From the NCBI GenBank assembly GCA_018715285.1, contig DVLW01000108.1, forward strand, positions 1-6,695: 6,695 nt of DNA. The letters are read 5' to 3'. Position numbers and translations under genes: made by a program. The notes under the pieces are model-generated. The model ran no database searches. It worked only from the letters and a program-made list of their open reading frames with translations, and was not told the DNA's origin. The stretch comes from Candidatus Faecivivens stercoripullorum. GTDB lineage: Bacteria > Bacillota > Clostridia > Oscillospirales > Ruminococcaceae. The stretch's first letter is position 1. Every line of letters starts with the position of its first letter. This document shows positions 1 to 5,226 of this stretch, one piece after another.

Positions 1-17
1 GGTTACGGGGTTTATCT

Positions 18-93
18 TGGAGCTACTGATCCGATTCGAACGGACGACCTGCTCATTACGAGTGAGCTGCTCTGCCAGCTGAGCCACAGTAGC
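18..93 (-). tRNA. tRNA-Thr (anticodon CGT)
   Basis: Read on the minus strand this is a complete 76-nt cloverleaf including an encoded CCA end. The acceptor arms are GCTACTG (93 to 87) and CAGTAGC (28 to 22), followed by discriminator T and CCA (21 to 18). The D-arm stem is GCTC/GAGC. The anticodon arm is GCTCA-CTCGTAA-TGAGC, so the loop presents CGT at 58-60, which reads the threonine codon ACG. The T-arm has the standard TTCGAAT loop closed by GTCCG/CGGAT. It is divergent from the exported-protein gene and has its own promoter upstream at 122-150. Confidence 0.97.
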
Positions 94-121
94 AAGTACA
101 GCTTTTCGCTGTTACCAGAGC

Positions 122-150
122 ATTATACCATATCCAGTCTGTTTTGTAAA
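122..150 (-). promoter_or_regulatory. Sigma-A promoter of tRNA-Thr
   Basis: On the minus strand there is a -35 TTTACA (150 to 145), a spacer of exactly 17 nt and a perfect -10 TATAAT (127 to 122). The -10 ends 28 nt before the first tRNA base, which suits a short 5' leader removed by RNase P. The near-consensus boxes fit a strongly expressed stable RNA. Confidence 0.88.
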
Positions 151-173
151 GCCCTTTTTCAAGTTTTTCTTAT

Positions 174-222
174 ATCAGGTGGATAACCCTGATGGTATGC
201 GCATATATATGAAAAAGCATAC
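174..222 (+). other. Inverted repeats in the leader of the exported-protein gene
   Basis: Three short dyads crowd this stretch: ATCAGG/CCTGAT (174-179 with 188-193), the self-complementary TATGCGCATA (196-205), and GTATGC/GCATAC (195-200 with 217-222). They lie just upstream of the ribosome binding site at 233-238 and could be operator half-sites or mRNA structure. I see no convincing plus-strand sigma-A promoter between 94 and 240, so how the downstream gene is transcribed is unclear. Any functional reading is inference. Confidence 0.35.
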
Positions 223-244
223 GCAGAGCACCAGGAGGTCTGAT

Positions 245-967
245 ATGGGGGAAAAGACAAGACTTACCGCAATGGCGGCCGTATTTATCGCACTTTCAGT
301 TTTTTGCTGGGGAACATCTGTCTGGTCAGCCGGTCAGGGAACTGCGCTTGCTGGTCAGCAGAGTGACTGGATACAATCTGACGAAAATGGTACGGATGAA
401 GGGTTGTCTGCCCTTCCGGAATCTGATACCGTATCTGCAGATGCTCCTGCTGCCGTTCAGCAGCAGACGGATTCCCGTCAGGTGCTCTCAGAGCAGCAGG
501 CTGTCGCACTGGCTGCCGCGTTTTCTGCTGCCGGTACGCCGTTTTTTGAAGACCCGTCCACCCTGACGACGGTTGAGCAGCAGGAAGCTATTATCTGGTA
601 CTTAATGGAAACCGGCGGTATGCCTGCTGCTGCAGATGGTCAAGTTGTGCTGTCCGGTATAGAGATGTCAGATCTTGCCGGAGAACTGTTTGGAACAAGT
701 ATCAGTTCTCCGGAAGACTGTGAACTGGCTGTTTATGACCGGGAACAGGCCGTTTTTATCCTGACAGCTGGAGTATGCATTCCTGACAGTGCTGCCGTTT
801 TTGAATCGGTTCAGCAGCAGGATAACCGCACCCTTTACCGGATGCAGCTTTATCCGCCGGATGGTTGGGAAGGCGACGTATTGGGAAATGAATACCGCCC
901 GGATATGACGGCCGCCGCAGTCCTGATACTGGAGGATGGACGGCTCGCCGGCTGGATGGGCGGATAA
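245..967 (+). CDS. Exported or membrane-anchored protein of unknown function
   Basis: This is a 240-residue protein that I do not assign to a family. The start chosen is ATG 245 because AGGAGG at 233-238 sits 6 nt before it. Longer in-frame starts at 179 (GTG) and 209 (ATG) lack a ribosome binding site. The N-terminus has Lys/Arg (residues 4-6) and a hydrophobic stretch at about 9-29. This is a signal peptide or anchor, with possible cleavage after residue 28 or at the A-L-A/G at 34-37. The cysteine at 21 is preceded by Phe, so it is not a good lipobox. Residues about 37-85 form a Ser/Gln/Asp/Ala-rich low-complexity linker. From about 85 to 240 the composition is that of a compact, acidic alpha/beta domain with two cysteines (159 and 178) that could form a disulfide outside the cell. 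It stands alone, divergent from the tRNA and convergent with the Cys-rich miniprotein. Confidence 0.8.
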   Translation: MGEKTRLTAMAAVFIALSVFCWGTSVWSAGQGTALAGQQSDWIQSDENGTDEGLSALPESDTVSADAPAAVQQQTDSRQVLSEQQAVALAAAFSAAGTPFFEDPSTLTTVEQQEAIIWYLMETGGMPAAADGQVVLSGIEMSDLAGELFGTSISSPEDCELAVYDREQAVFILTAGVCIPDSAAVFESVQQQDNRTLYRMQLYPPDGWEGDVLGNEYRPDMTAAAVLILEDGRLAGWMGG

Positions 968-974
968 TTATGTA

Positions 975-994
975 CTCCCTGCCGGAGCAGGGAG
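975..994. terminator. Hairpin between two convergent genes, possible shared terminator
   Basis: CTCCCTGC (975-982) and GCAGGGAG (987-994) form a perfect 8-bp GC-rich stem with a 4-nt loop. It lies 8 nt after the stop of the exported-protein gene and 21 nt after the stop of the minus-strand miniprotein. Position suits a bidirectional terminator. Neither side has a real U-run: the minus strand continues TACATAATTAT and the plus strand continues GCCGATGGG. Termination is therefore an inference from position and stem strength. Confidence 0.4.
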
Positions 995-1014
995 GCCGAT
1001 GGGATGATGGGAAA

Positions 1015-1155
1015 TCAGCAGCAGCCGTTGTTGTTGTCGCGACCGCCACAGCAGCAGCAGTTATTGCTTTCGTTCGAACCGCCGAAATTGCATCCGCCGC
1101 AGCATACCAGGAGAAGAATGATGATCAGAATCCAACTGCAATTGTTGCCACACAT
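1015..1155 (-). CDS. Cys/Gly/Asn-rich membrane miniprotein, 46 aa
   Basis: On the minus strand, ATG 1155-1153 is preceded by AAAGGAGG with the AGGAGG core at 1170-1165, 9 nt away, one of the strongest ribosome binding sites in the window. The frame extends upstream without a stop to 1302, but the 46-residue product is the one with initiation signals. It starts MCGNNCSW, has a hydrophobic core at residues about 8-17 (WILIIILLLV), and then a tail packed with Cys, Gly and Asn. Eleven of 46 residues are Cys (2, 6, 18, 19, 22, 33-36, 45, 46). This layout resembles small Cys/Gly-rich Firmicutes proteins that are often annotated hypothetical, some connected with sporulation. I infer a membrane-associated protein that may bind metal or form disulfides, but have no direct evidence of function. 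Plus-strand frames here are shadows: they are Gln/Leu/Pro-rich and lack comparable start signals. Confidence 0.75.
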   Translation of the reverse strand: MCGNNCSWILIIILLLVCCGGCNFGGSNESNNCCCCGGRDNNNGCC

Positions 1156-1187
1156 ATTGAGCAACCTCCTTTTGATTGATGTACGCC

Positions 1188-1219
1188 ATAGTATGCGGCG
1201 AAAGCAAAAGGTGTTACAA
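1188..1219 (-). promoter_or_regulatory. Putative promoter of the Cys-rich miniprotein gene
   Basis: The minus strand reads CATACTAT at 1195-1188, about 32 nt before the start codon. A transcript beginning some 7 nt later would have a leader of about 26 nt carrying the ribosome binding site. As sigma-A the fit is modest (TTGTAA at 1219-1214, 18-nt spacer, CATACT). The box matches the sigma-E-type -10 (CATACAAT-like) at 7 of 8 positions. An AC at 1214-1213 lies 17 nt upstream, as in sigma-K-type promoters. Sigma assignment is speculative. Confidence 0.4.
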
Positions 1220-1244
1220 GAGAAATTTTCACAAAAGTTAGTGG

Positions 1245-1273
1245 TTGAAAAGAGCGGCATACTGTGATATACT
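1245..1273 (+). promoter_or_regulatory. Sigma-A promoter of glk
   Basis: A -35 TTGAAA (1245-1250) and a -10 TATACT (1268-1273) are separated by 17 nt. Each box matches consensus at 5 of 6 positions, and A-rich sequence follows the -10. Transcription would start near 1280, giving a leader of about 70 nt before the glucokinase start. It is back-to-back with the putative promoter of the Cys-rich miniprotein gene, so the region 1188-1273 is a divergent promoter pair. Confidence 0.8.
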
Positions 1274-1275
1274 AT

Positions 1276-1307
1276 AAAAAAACAGGCTGAATGCACAGCC
1301 ATTCAGC
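1276..1307 (-). terminator. Terminator-like hairpin facing the minus direction
   Basis: On the minus strand, GCTGAAT and ATTCAGC (1307-1301 and 1292-1286) form a 7-bp stem with an 8-nt loop. After four bases comes a run of seven T (1282-1276). This is the shape of a weak intrinsic terminator for transcripts running leftward out of glk, where I see no minus-strand gene. It may simply be a leader hairpin of glk next to a promoter-proximal A-tract, or it may shield the miniprotein gene from antisense transcription. Confidence 0.35.
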
Positions 1308-1333
1308 AAACGGCCCGGCTTTTGGGCGGCCGT
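1286..1333 (+). promoter_or_regulatory. Two hairpins in the glk 5' leader
   Basis: In the plus-strand transcript, GCTGAAT/ATTCAGC (1286-1292 with 1301-1307) is followed almost at once by ACGGCC/GGCCGT (1310-1315 with 1328-1333), whose loop contains CTTTTGGG. No long U-run follows the second stem, so it does not look like an attenuator. The hairpins end just before the ribosome binding site AAAGGA at 1336-1341. They may stabilise the message or tune initiation, and I recognise no named riboswitch class. Confidence 0.4.
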
Positions 1334-1350
1334 AGAAAGGAACGGAGATT

Positions 1351-2307
1351 ATGAAATATTATGTAGGTATTGACCTTGGCGGTACTTTTATCAAAGCAGG
1401 CGTTGTAGATGAAAACTATAATATCCTCGCTAAGTCAAGTGTTCCCTCGGAAGTTGATGGCAATGATGAAGGGCTGGCTGACCGTATTGCCAAAGCTGCT
1501 ACCATGGCTATGGAAGAACTGGGTCTTTCCATCTCGGATATCAGTTCTGTCGGCGTCGGAACTCCCGGTGCAGTCGATTCCAAAAATGGTATCGTAGTAT
1601 ATGCAAATAACCTCGGCTTCCGCAATACTCCTCTCGGACAATATTTGGAAGACCGTCTGCATACTTCTGTTTATCTGGAAAATGACGCAAACGTCGCTGC
1701 TTACGGTGAAACACTTGCAGGCGCTGCAGCTGGTTATCAGGATGTCGTTGTCATTACTCTGGGCACCGGTGTCGGCGGCGGTATCATCATTGATGGTAAG
1801 ATTTATACCGGCTTCAATGGCTTTGCCGGTGAGCTTGGACACATGGTCGTTGAATACGGCGGACGTCCCTGCACCTGTGGCCGTAAAGGCTGTATCGAAG
1901 CATATGCTTCCGCAACCGGCTTGATTAAGATGACCAAGGAAGCGATGGAGGCACATCCTGATTCTGCTCTCTGGAAAGTAGCTCCGACTCTGGACGACGT
2001 CAACGGCAAGACTGCTTATGACGGTATGCGGATGGGCGATCCGGTTGCAACCGAAGTTGTAAATACATATCAGAACTATCTGGGCGCTGGCCTGACCAAC
2101 TATATCAATATCTTCCAGCCGGAAGTTCTGCTGATCGGCGGCGGTATCTGCAAGGAAGGCGAAACCCTGCTGGCTCCTCTGCGTGAGTTCATCGAGCGGG
2201 AAGCGTATTCGATCAAGGGTCAGCCGACCTGCCAGCTGCGGGTTTGCAAGCTGGGTAACGATGCTGGTACCATTGGCGCTGCAATGCTCTGGAAACTGCA
2301 TGAATAA
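1351..2307 (+). CDS. glk: ROK-family glucokinase
   Basis: This 318-residue cytosolic ATP-dependent glucokinase of the ROK family (EC 2.7.1.2) phosphorylates free glucose to glucose-6-phosphate. The phosphate loop DLGGT is at residues 8-12, GVGTPG at 68-73, and the sugar-binding/catalytic ENDAN at 110-114, with D112 as the expected general base. LGTGVGGG lies at 137-144 and ELGH at 161-164. The zinc-site CTCGRKGC at 174-181 supplies C174, C176 and C181 alongside H164. A C-terminal IGGG segment is at 262-265. Length is normal for the family. ATG 1351 is supported by AAAGGA at 1336-1341. There is no DNA-binding N-terminus, so it is an enzyme rather than a ROK repressor. ROK enzymes can also be fructokinases or ManNAc kinases, but the full motif set favours glucokinase. 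Arginine is mostly CGT and Gly/Ala codons often end in T or C, unlike the murB-whiA genes, which suggests high expression. Confidence 0.92.
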   Translation: MKYYVGIDLGGTFIKAGVVDENYNILAKSSVPSEVDGNDEGLADRIAKAATMAMEELGLSISDISSVGVGTPGAVDSKNGIVVYANNLGFRNTPLGQYLEDRLHTSVYLENDANVAAYGETLAGAAAGYQDVVVITLGTGVGGGIIIDGKIYTGFNGFAGELGHMVVEYGGRPCTCGRKGCIEAYASATGLIKMTKEAMEAHPDSALWKVAPTLDDVNGKTAYDGMRMGDPVATEVVNTYQNYLGAGLTNYINIFQPEVLLIGGGICKEGETLLAPLREFIEREAYSIKGQPTCQLRVCKLGNDAGTIGAAMLWKLHE

Positions 2308-2341
2308 TCTCTGGTCTGACTGATCTGGGATAGTTTGAAGC

Positions 2342-2406
2342 AAGGACTGCTGTAAAGGAGGTTACCGTCAGCTTCGCTGACTTGTGCCCGTTTTGCAGCA
2401 GTCTTT
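2342..2406 (+). repeat. 65-nt imperfect palindrome between glk and murB
   Basis: All pairs fall in one register (positions sum to 4748). Bases 2342-2357 pair with 2391-2406 in 16 consecutive pairs including three G-U, with a perfect 8-bp core GACTGCTG/CAGCAGTC. An internal loop, three further pairs (2360-2362 with 2386-2388) and a second internal loop follow. The tip is GTCAGC/GCTGAC (2367-2372 with 2376-2381) around a TTC triloop. The rod is followed by T2407 after the TTT inside the stem, so it could act as a glk terminator or attenuator ahead of murB. It carries AAAGGAGG at 2354-2361, partly buried in the stem. The murB ribosome binding site starts 3 nt past the stem. It could also be a dispersed palindromic repeat. 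Structure is read from the sequence, function is inferred. Confidence 0.65.
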
Positions 2407-2408
2407 TG

Positions 2409-2414
2409 AAAGGA
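2409..2414 (+). promoter_or_regulatory. Ribosome binding site that sets the murB start
   Basis: AAAGGA lies 9 nt before TTG 2424. It competes with the stronger AAAGGAGG at 2354-2361, which would serve TTG 2382 only if the 15-nt hairpin 2367-2381 shortened the gap. The proximal site gives a protein of family-typical length, so it is preferred. Confidence 0.6.
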
Positions 2415-2423
2415 TGGAACATT

Positions 2424-3338
2424 TTGAAGATCGATCTGGAAGGGTTAACCCGTTTTTGTCAGCAACACAGTATTTCCTGCCGCACCGATACTCCAATGAA
2501 GGAGTATACGACTTTTCGGGTAGGTGGAAATGCCGCTTTTTCGGCACTGCCGTCCTCAGCAGAGGAACTGACGGTACTGGTCAGGGAACTGCGGCGGATA
2601 AAGGCGGATCCGGTATGGTTTATCGGCCGGGGCTCCAATTTGCTGGTTTCGGACAATGGACTGGACGGTGTAGTCGTCTTTACATGGGGACTGTCGGAAA
2701 TCAAAAGAGAAGACCAGCTTCTGATTACCGATGCCGGAGTTGGAATGAACGCCCTTTGCAGGATGGCACAAAGTGAGGAACTGACCGGACTGGAATTTGC
2801 GTATGGGATTCCGGGAACGGTTGGCGGCGGCGTGTTCATGAATGCCGGTGCGTATGGCGGCGAGATACGGGATGTCATTGAATGGGCGGAATATCTGGAT
2901 GAATCGGGAGAAGTATGCCGGCTTTCCAAGGAAAAACTGGAACTATCCTATCGGCGCAGTATCTTTTCATCTCACCCGCAGTGGTGTATCCTTCGGGCTG
3001 CTTTCCGGCTGGAAAATGGCAATAAACAGCAGATCGGCGACAAAATGACCGAGCTGATGGCAAGACGCCGCGAAAAACAACCGCTTGAACTGGCAAGCGC
3101 CGGTTCAACCTTTAAGCGTCCGGAAGGTGCATTTGCCGGAAGCTTGATTGAACAGTGCGGACTGAAAGGTACGCGGGTCGGAAATGCACAGGTAAGCGAA
3201 AAACACGCCGGATTTATTGTGAATCTGGGCGGTGCAACCTGTGCTGAAATCAATGAGTTGATTGAAAAAGTACAGAAGACGGTACAGCAGCAGACTGGTT
3301 ACTGGCTGGAACCGGAGGTCCGCCGGCTGGGAGACTGA
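2424..3338 (+). CDS. murB: UDP-N-acetylenolpyruvoylglucosamine reductase
   Basis: MurB is the cytosolic FAD enzyme that uses NADPH to reduce UDP-GlcNAc-enolpyruvate to UDP-MurNAc, the second committed step of peptidoglycan precursor synthesis. From TTG 2424 the product is 304 residues, close to Bacillus MurB. An in-frame TTG at 2382 would add 14 residues that do not look like MurB. FAD-binding motifs are TTFRVGG at 29-35, GRGSNLL at 68-74 and the glycine-rich GIPGTVGGG stretch from 128. The YRRSIF segment is at 176-181. SAGSTFKRP at 225-233 contains the expected proton-donor Ser (S228). The C-terminal LEPEVR carries the catalytic Glu (E296). The family architecture, short and lacking the E. 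coli-type insertion, is type II. It heads the murB-rapZ-whiA unit. I see no clear promoter of its own, so it is probably reached by read-through from glk, modulated by the palindrome at 2342-2406. Confidence 0.94.
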   Translation: MKIDLEGLTRFCQQHSISCRTDTPMKEYTTFRVGGNAAFSALPSSAEELTVLVRELRRIKADPVWFIGRGSNLLVSDNGLDGVVVFTWGLSEIKREDQLLITDAGVGMNALCRMAQSEELTGLEFAYGIPGTVGGGVFMNAGAYGGEIRDVIEWAEYLDESGEVCRLSKEKLELSYRRSIFSSHPQWCILRAAFRLENGNKQQIGDKMTELMARRREKQPLELASAGSTFKRPEGAFAGSLIEQCGLKGTRVGNAQVSEKHAGFIVNLGGATCAEINELIEKVQKTVQQQTGYWLEPEVRRLGD

Positions 3339-3370
3339 GCGGACGGGGATAAAAAGAAGGGGGAAGAGCT

Positions 3371-4228
3371 ATGGATTTTCTGATCGTAACGGGAATGTCC
3401 GGTGCCGGAAAATCCCGGGCGATGGATACGCTGGAGGATATCGGCTTTTACTGTGTAGATAATATGCCGCCCCAGCTGATTGGAAAGATCGCAGGACTGT
3501 CGGTCGCGGCCGGCGGCGCACTCAACCGTATCGCCGTTGTGACGGATATGCGGGGCGGAAATATGTTTTACGGGCTTTGTCAGGAGCTTGATAAAATGAA
3601 GGAGGAAGGGCATGGATATAAGATGCTGTTCCTCGATGCGTCAGATGAAGAACTGATTCGGCGGTATAAGGAAACCCGTCGCCGTCATCCGATGGCGGAT
3701 ATTGTCAATGGTGGCCTGGCTGCTCAGATTGCCGCTGAACGAAAGGCAATGGCTGAGGCAAGAAGACGGGCGGATTATCTGATTGATACCACACGGCTTT
3801 CCGCTTCCCAGCTGCGCAAACGGTTGTGCGCGATTTTTGCGGCCGACCTTGGACAGGGAATGCTGGTCAGCGTGATGTCGTTCGGGTTTAAGCACGGGTT
3901 GCCGAGTGAGGCAGATCTGGTTTTTGACGTTCGGTGTCTGCCTAACCCCTTTTACATCCCTTCACTGAAAGAACATACCGGACTGGAGCAGCCGGTGCGG
4001 GATTATGTTATGAATGCACCCGAATCGGTTGAACTGCTGTCCAGGCTGAAAGATCTGGTTGGTTTCCTCCTTCCGCTTTACCAGAAGGAAGGAAAGACCC
4101 AGTTGACCATTGCAGTAGGCTGTACCGGCGGCCATCACCGGAGTGTGACAATTGCCGGGTATCTGTATGATGATCTGGTTGCACGCGGCGCCAATGTCCG
4201 CATCAGCCATCGCGATATCGAGAAATGA
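3371..4228 (+). CDS. rapZ: RapZ/YvcJ nucleotide-binding regulator
   Basis: The 285-residue product is of normal length for the RapZ family. The N-terminal P-loop GMSGAGKS is at residues 8-15, and VTDMRGG at 57-63 serves as the second nucleotide-site motif. The C-terminal domain has the family signatures DVRCLPNPFY (186-195), GCTGGHHRSV (250-259) and SHRDI (279-283). In E. coli RapZ senses glucosamine-6-phosphate and steers small-RNA control of GlmS. The Bacillus homologue YvcJ binds and hydrolyses nucleotides and affects competence-related expression, but has no known GlmZ partner, so the exact role here is open. ATG 3371 follows AAGGGGG at 3357-3363 by 7 nt. The gene lies 32 nt after murB and 10 nt before whiA, so it is very likely co-transcribed. 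The stop TGA overlaps the whiA ribosome binding site, suggesting coupled translation. Confidence 0.95.
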   Translation: MDFLIVTGMSGAGKSRAMDTLEDIGFYCVDNMPPQLIGKIAGLSVAAGGALNRIAVVTDMRGGNMFYGLCQELDKMKEEGHGYKMLFLDASDEELIRRYKETRRRHPMADIVNGGLAAQIAAERKAMAEARRRADYLIDTTRLSASQLRKRLCAIFAADLGQGMLVSVMSFGFKHGLPSEADLVFDVRCLPNPFYIPSLKEHTGLEQPVRDYVMNAPESVELLSRLKDLVGFLLPLYQKEGKTQLTIAVGCTGGHHRSVTIAGYLYDDLVARGANVRISHRDIEK

Positions 4229-4232
4229 GGAG
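4227..4232 (+). promoter_or_regulatory. Ribosome binding site of whiA overlapping the rapZ stop
   Basis: GAGGAG shares its first two bases with the rapZ stop codon TGA (4226-4228) and lies 6 nt before GTG 4239. It fixes the whiA start at that GTG rather than the longer in-frame ATG at 4152 inside rapZ, and implies that ribosomes finishing rapZ help start whiA. Confidence 0.8.
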
Positions 4233-4238
4233 TTGCGC

Positions 4239-5177
4239 GTGTCGTTTTGTCAGGATGTCAAGCTGGAACTGCTGGAGTATCCGCCCAAGAGCTTTAACCA
4301 TCGCAATGCGCTGGTTTATGGCATACTCAAGCTGAGCAAATCGTTTCCTCAGCAGCCGACCATCTTTACCACCGAAAATCGTGCGCTTGCGCAGGAAGTC
4401 GCTTCGATGCTGGCAGAGCTGGGCGCGATTGTCGATATCCGCCGAGATTTGCACCGGCTAAAGGGAGATGTCGAGGTATATACCGTCTGCATCGAGCATG
4501 AGCATACCAGACAGTTGCTGAAGGATTACTACCACCTCGGCCGCAGTCCGCTCAATGAGGAGTTATTGCAGCCGGATGGGTGTGCGGCGGCATTTTTGCG
4601 TGGACTGTTTCTGGCGTATGGGTCGATGACCAACCCGGAAAAGGAATACCATCTGGAAATTAACGCCCTGATTCCGCTCTTTGCCGAAGAGATTCACCGG
4701 GTTGCCGAACAGGTTGGTATCCGGTTCAAGGTTGCGCGGAGAAAGGGATGCGAAATCCTCTATCTCAAGGAAAGCGAACAGATTGAGGATTTTCTGACGC
4801 TGACCGGCGCGACCGGGTCAAGTATGAAGCTGATGGAGATCAAGGTGGTCAAGACGGTGCGCAACCATGTCAACCGTACCACTAACTGTGAAACCGCCAA
4901 TCTGAATAAGACTGTTTCCGCTGCTGCGGCACAGGTACAGGATATCCGTTTTATCCGGGATACGGTCGGACTTTCCTGGCTGGACGAGGATTTGCGGGAA
5001 CTGGCGCAGCTTCGGTTGGAAAATGAAGCACTTTCGCTGCGGGAACTGGCGGAGATGCTGACGGTTCCGCTTTCGAGAAGTGGGGTCAATCACCGGCTGC
5101 GGCGTATCTGTGAAAAGGCGCAGGCATTGCGGGAAAGCGGTGTTGTGGCTGCCGATCAGTCAGATGAACAGAAGTAA
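4239..5177 (+). CDS. whiA: WhiA sporulation/division DNA-binding protein
   Basis: From GTG 4239 the product is 312 residues and begins MSFCQDVKLEL, matching the normal WhiA N-terminus (MSFSxxVKxEL-like). The degenerate LAGLIDADG homing-endonuclease fold occupies about 20-200. Its signature helix RGLFLAYGSM at 121-130 lacks a catalytic acid, as is usual for WhiA, so it is a structural rather than nuclease domain. The conserved linker VNRTTNCETANLNKT is at 211-225. A C-terminal helix-turn-helix domain follows, with SLRELAEML at 266-274 and LSRSGVNHRLRRI at 278-290. In actinomycetes WhiA controls sporulation septation; in Bacillus it binds the nucleoid and influences cell division and chromosome segregation. 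It closes the unit: a strong terminator begins 6 nt after the stop. The usual Firmicutes neighbours yvcK (before) and crh (after) are missing. Confidence 0.95.
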   Translation: MSFCQDVKLELLEYPPKSFNHRNALVYGILKLSKSFPQQPTIFTTENRALAQEVASMLAELGAIVDIRRDLHRLKGDVEVYTVCIEHEHTRQLLKDYYHLGRSPLNEELLQPDGCAAAFLRGLFLAYGSMTNPEKEYHLEINALIPLFAEEIHRVAEQVGIRFKVARRKGCEILYLKESEQIEDFLTLTGATGSSMKLMEIKVVKTVRNHVNRTTNCETANLNKTVSAAAAQVQDIRFIRDTVGLSWLDEDLRELAQLRLENEALSLRELAEMLTVPLSRSGVNHRLRRICEKAQALRESGVVAADQSDEQK

Positions 5178-5182
5178 AGAGG

Positions 5183-5212
5183 ACGGCATTCCAAAATGGA
5201 GTGCCGTTTTTT
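5183..5212 (+). terminator. Intrinsic terminator of the murB-rapZ-whiA unit
   Basis: ACGGCATTCC (5183-5192) pairs with GGAGTGCCGT (5198-5207) in a 10-bp stem with one G-U, around an AAAAT loop. It runs directly into six T (5207-5212). This textbook Rho-independent terminator isolates the unit from marR. Confidence 0.95.
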
Positions 5213-5226
5213 GTTGAGAATTCTGG

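Noticed and set aside
1..17. Possible second tRNA or rRNA end at the left edge
   Set aside because: Only 17 nt are present beyond the tRNA-Thr CCA end, too few to identify anything.
1017..1066. CAG/GTT trinucleotide runs as a microsatellite or phase-variable repeat
   Set aside because: The runs are short and interrupted, and they are explained by the Cys and Asn codons (TGC, AAC) of the minus-strand miniprotein.
970..1267. Plus-strand open frames opposite the Cys-rich miniprotein
   Set aside because: They are low-complexity Ala/Val or Gln/Leu/Pro translations of the same repeats and lack good ribosome binding sites, while the minus-strand frame has AAAGGAGG at proper spacing.
1435..2343. 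Long minus-strand open frame of about 300 codons opposite glk
   Set aside because: It is antisense to an intact glucokinase with all family motifs, and its translation has no recognisable domain. It is a by-product of the NNY-rich codon use in glk.
2308..2423. T-box or known riboswitch upstream of murB
   Set aside because: No T-box sequence, specifier loop or ligand-binding core that I know is present. The element is a single imperfect rod.
2384..2776. Alternate-frame ORF starting at GTG 2384 overlapping murB
   Set aside because: It overlaps the start of a clear MurB in another frame and shows no family features. Its start sits inside the palindrome.
4152..4238. Longer whiA start inside rapZ
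   Set aside because: The extra 29 residues are rapZ read in another frame. GTG 4239 has GAGGAG 6 nt upstream and yields the normal WhiA N-terminus.
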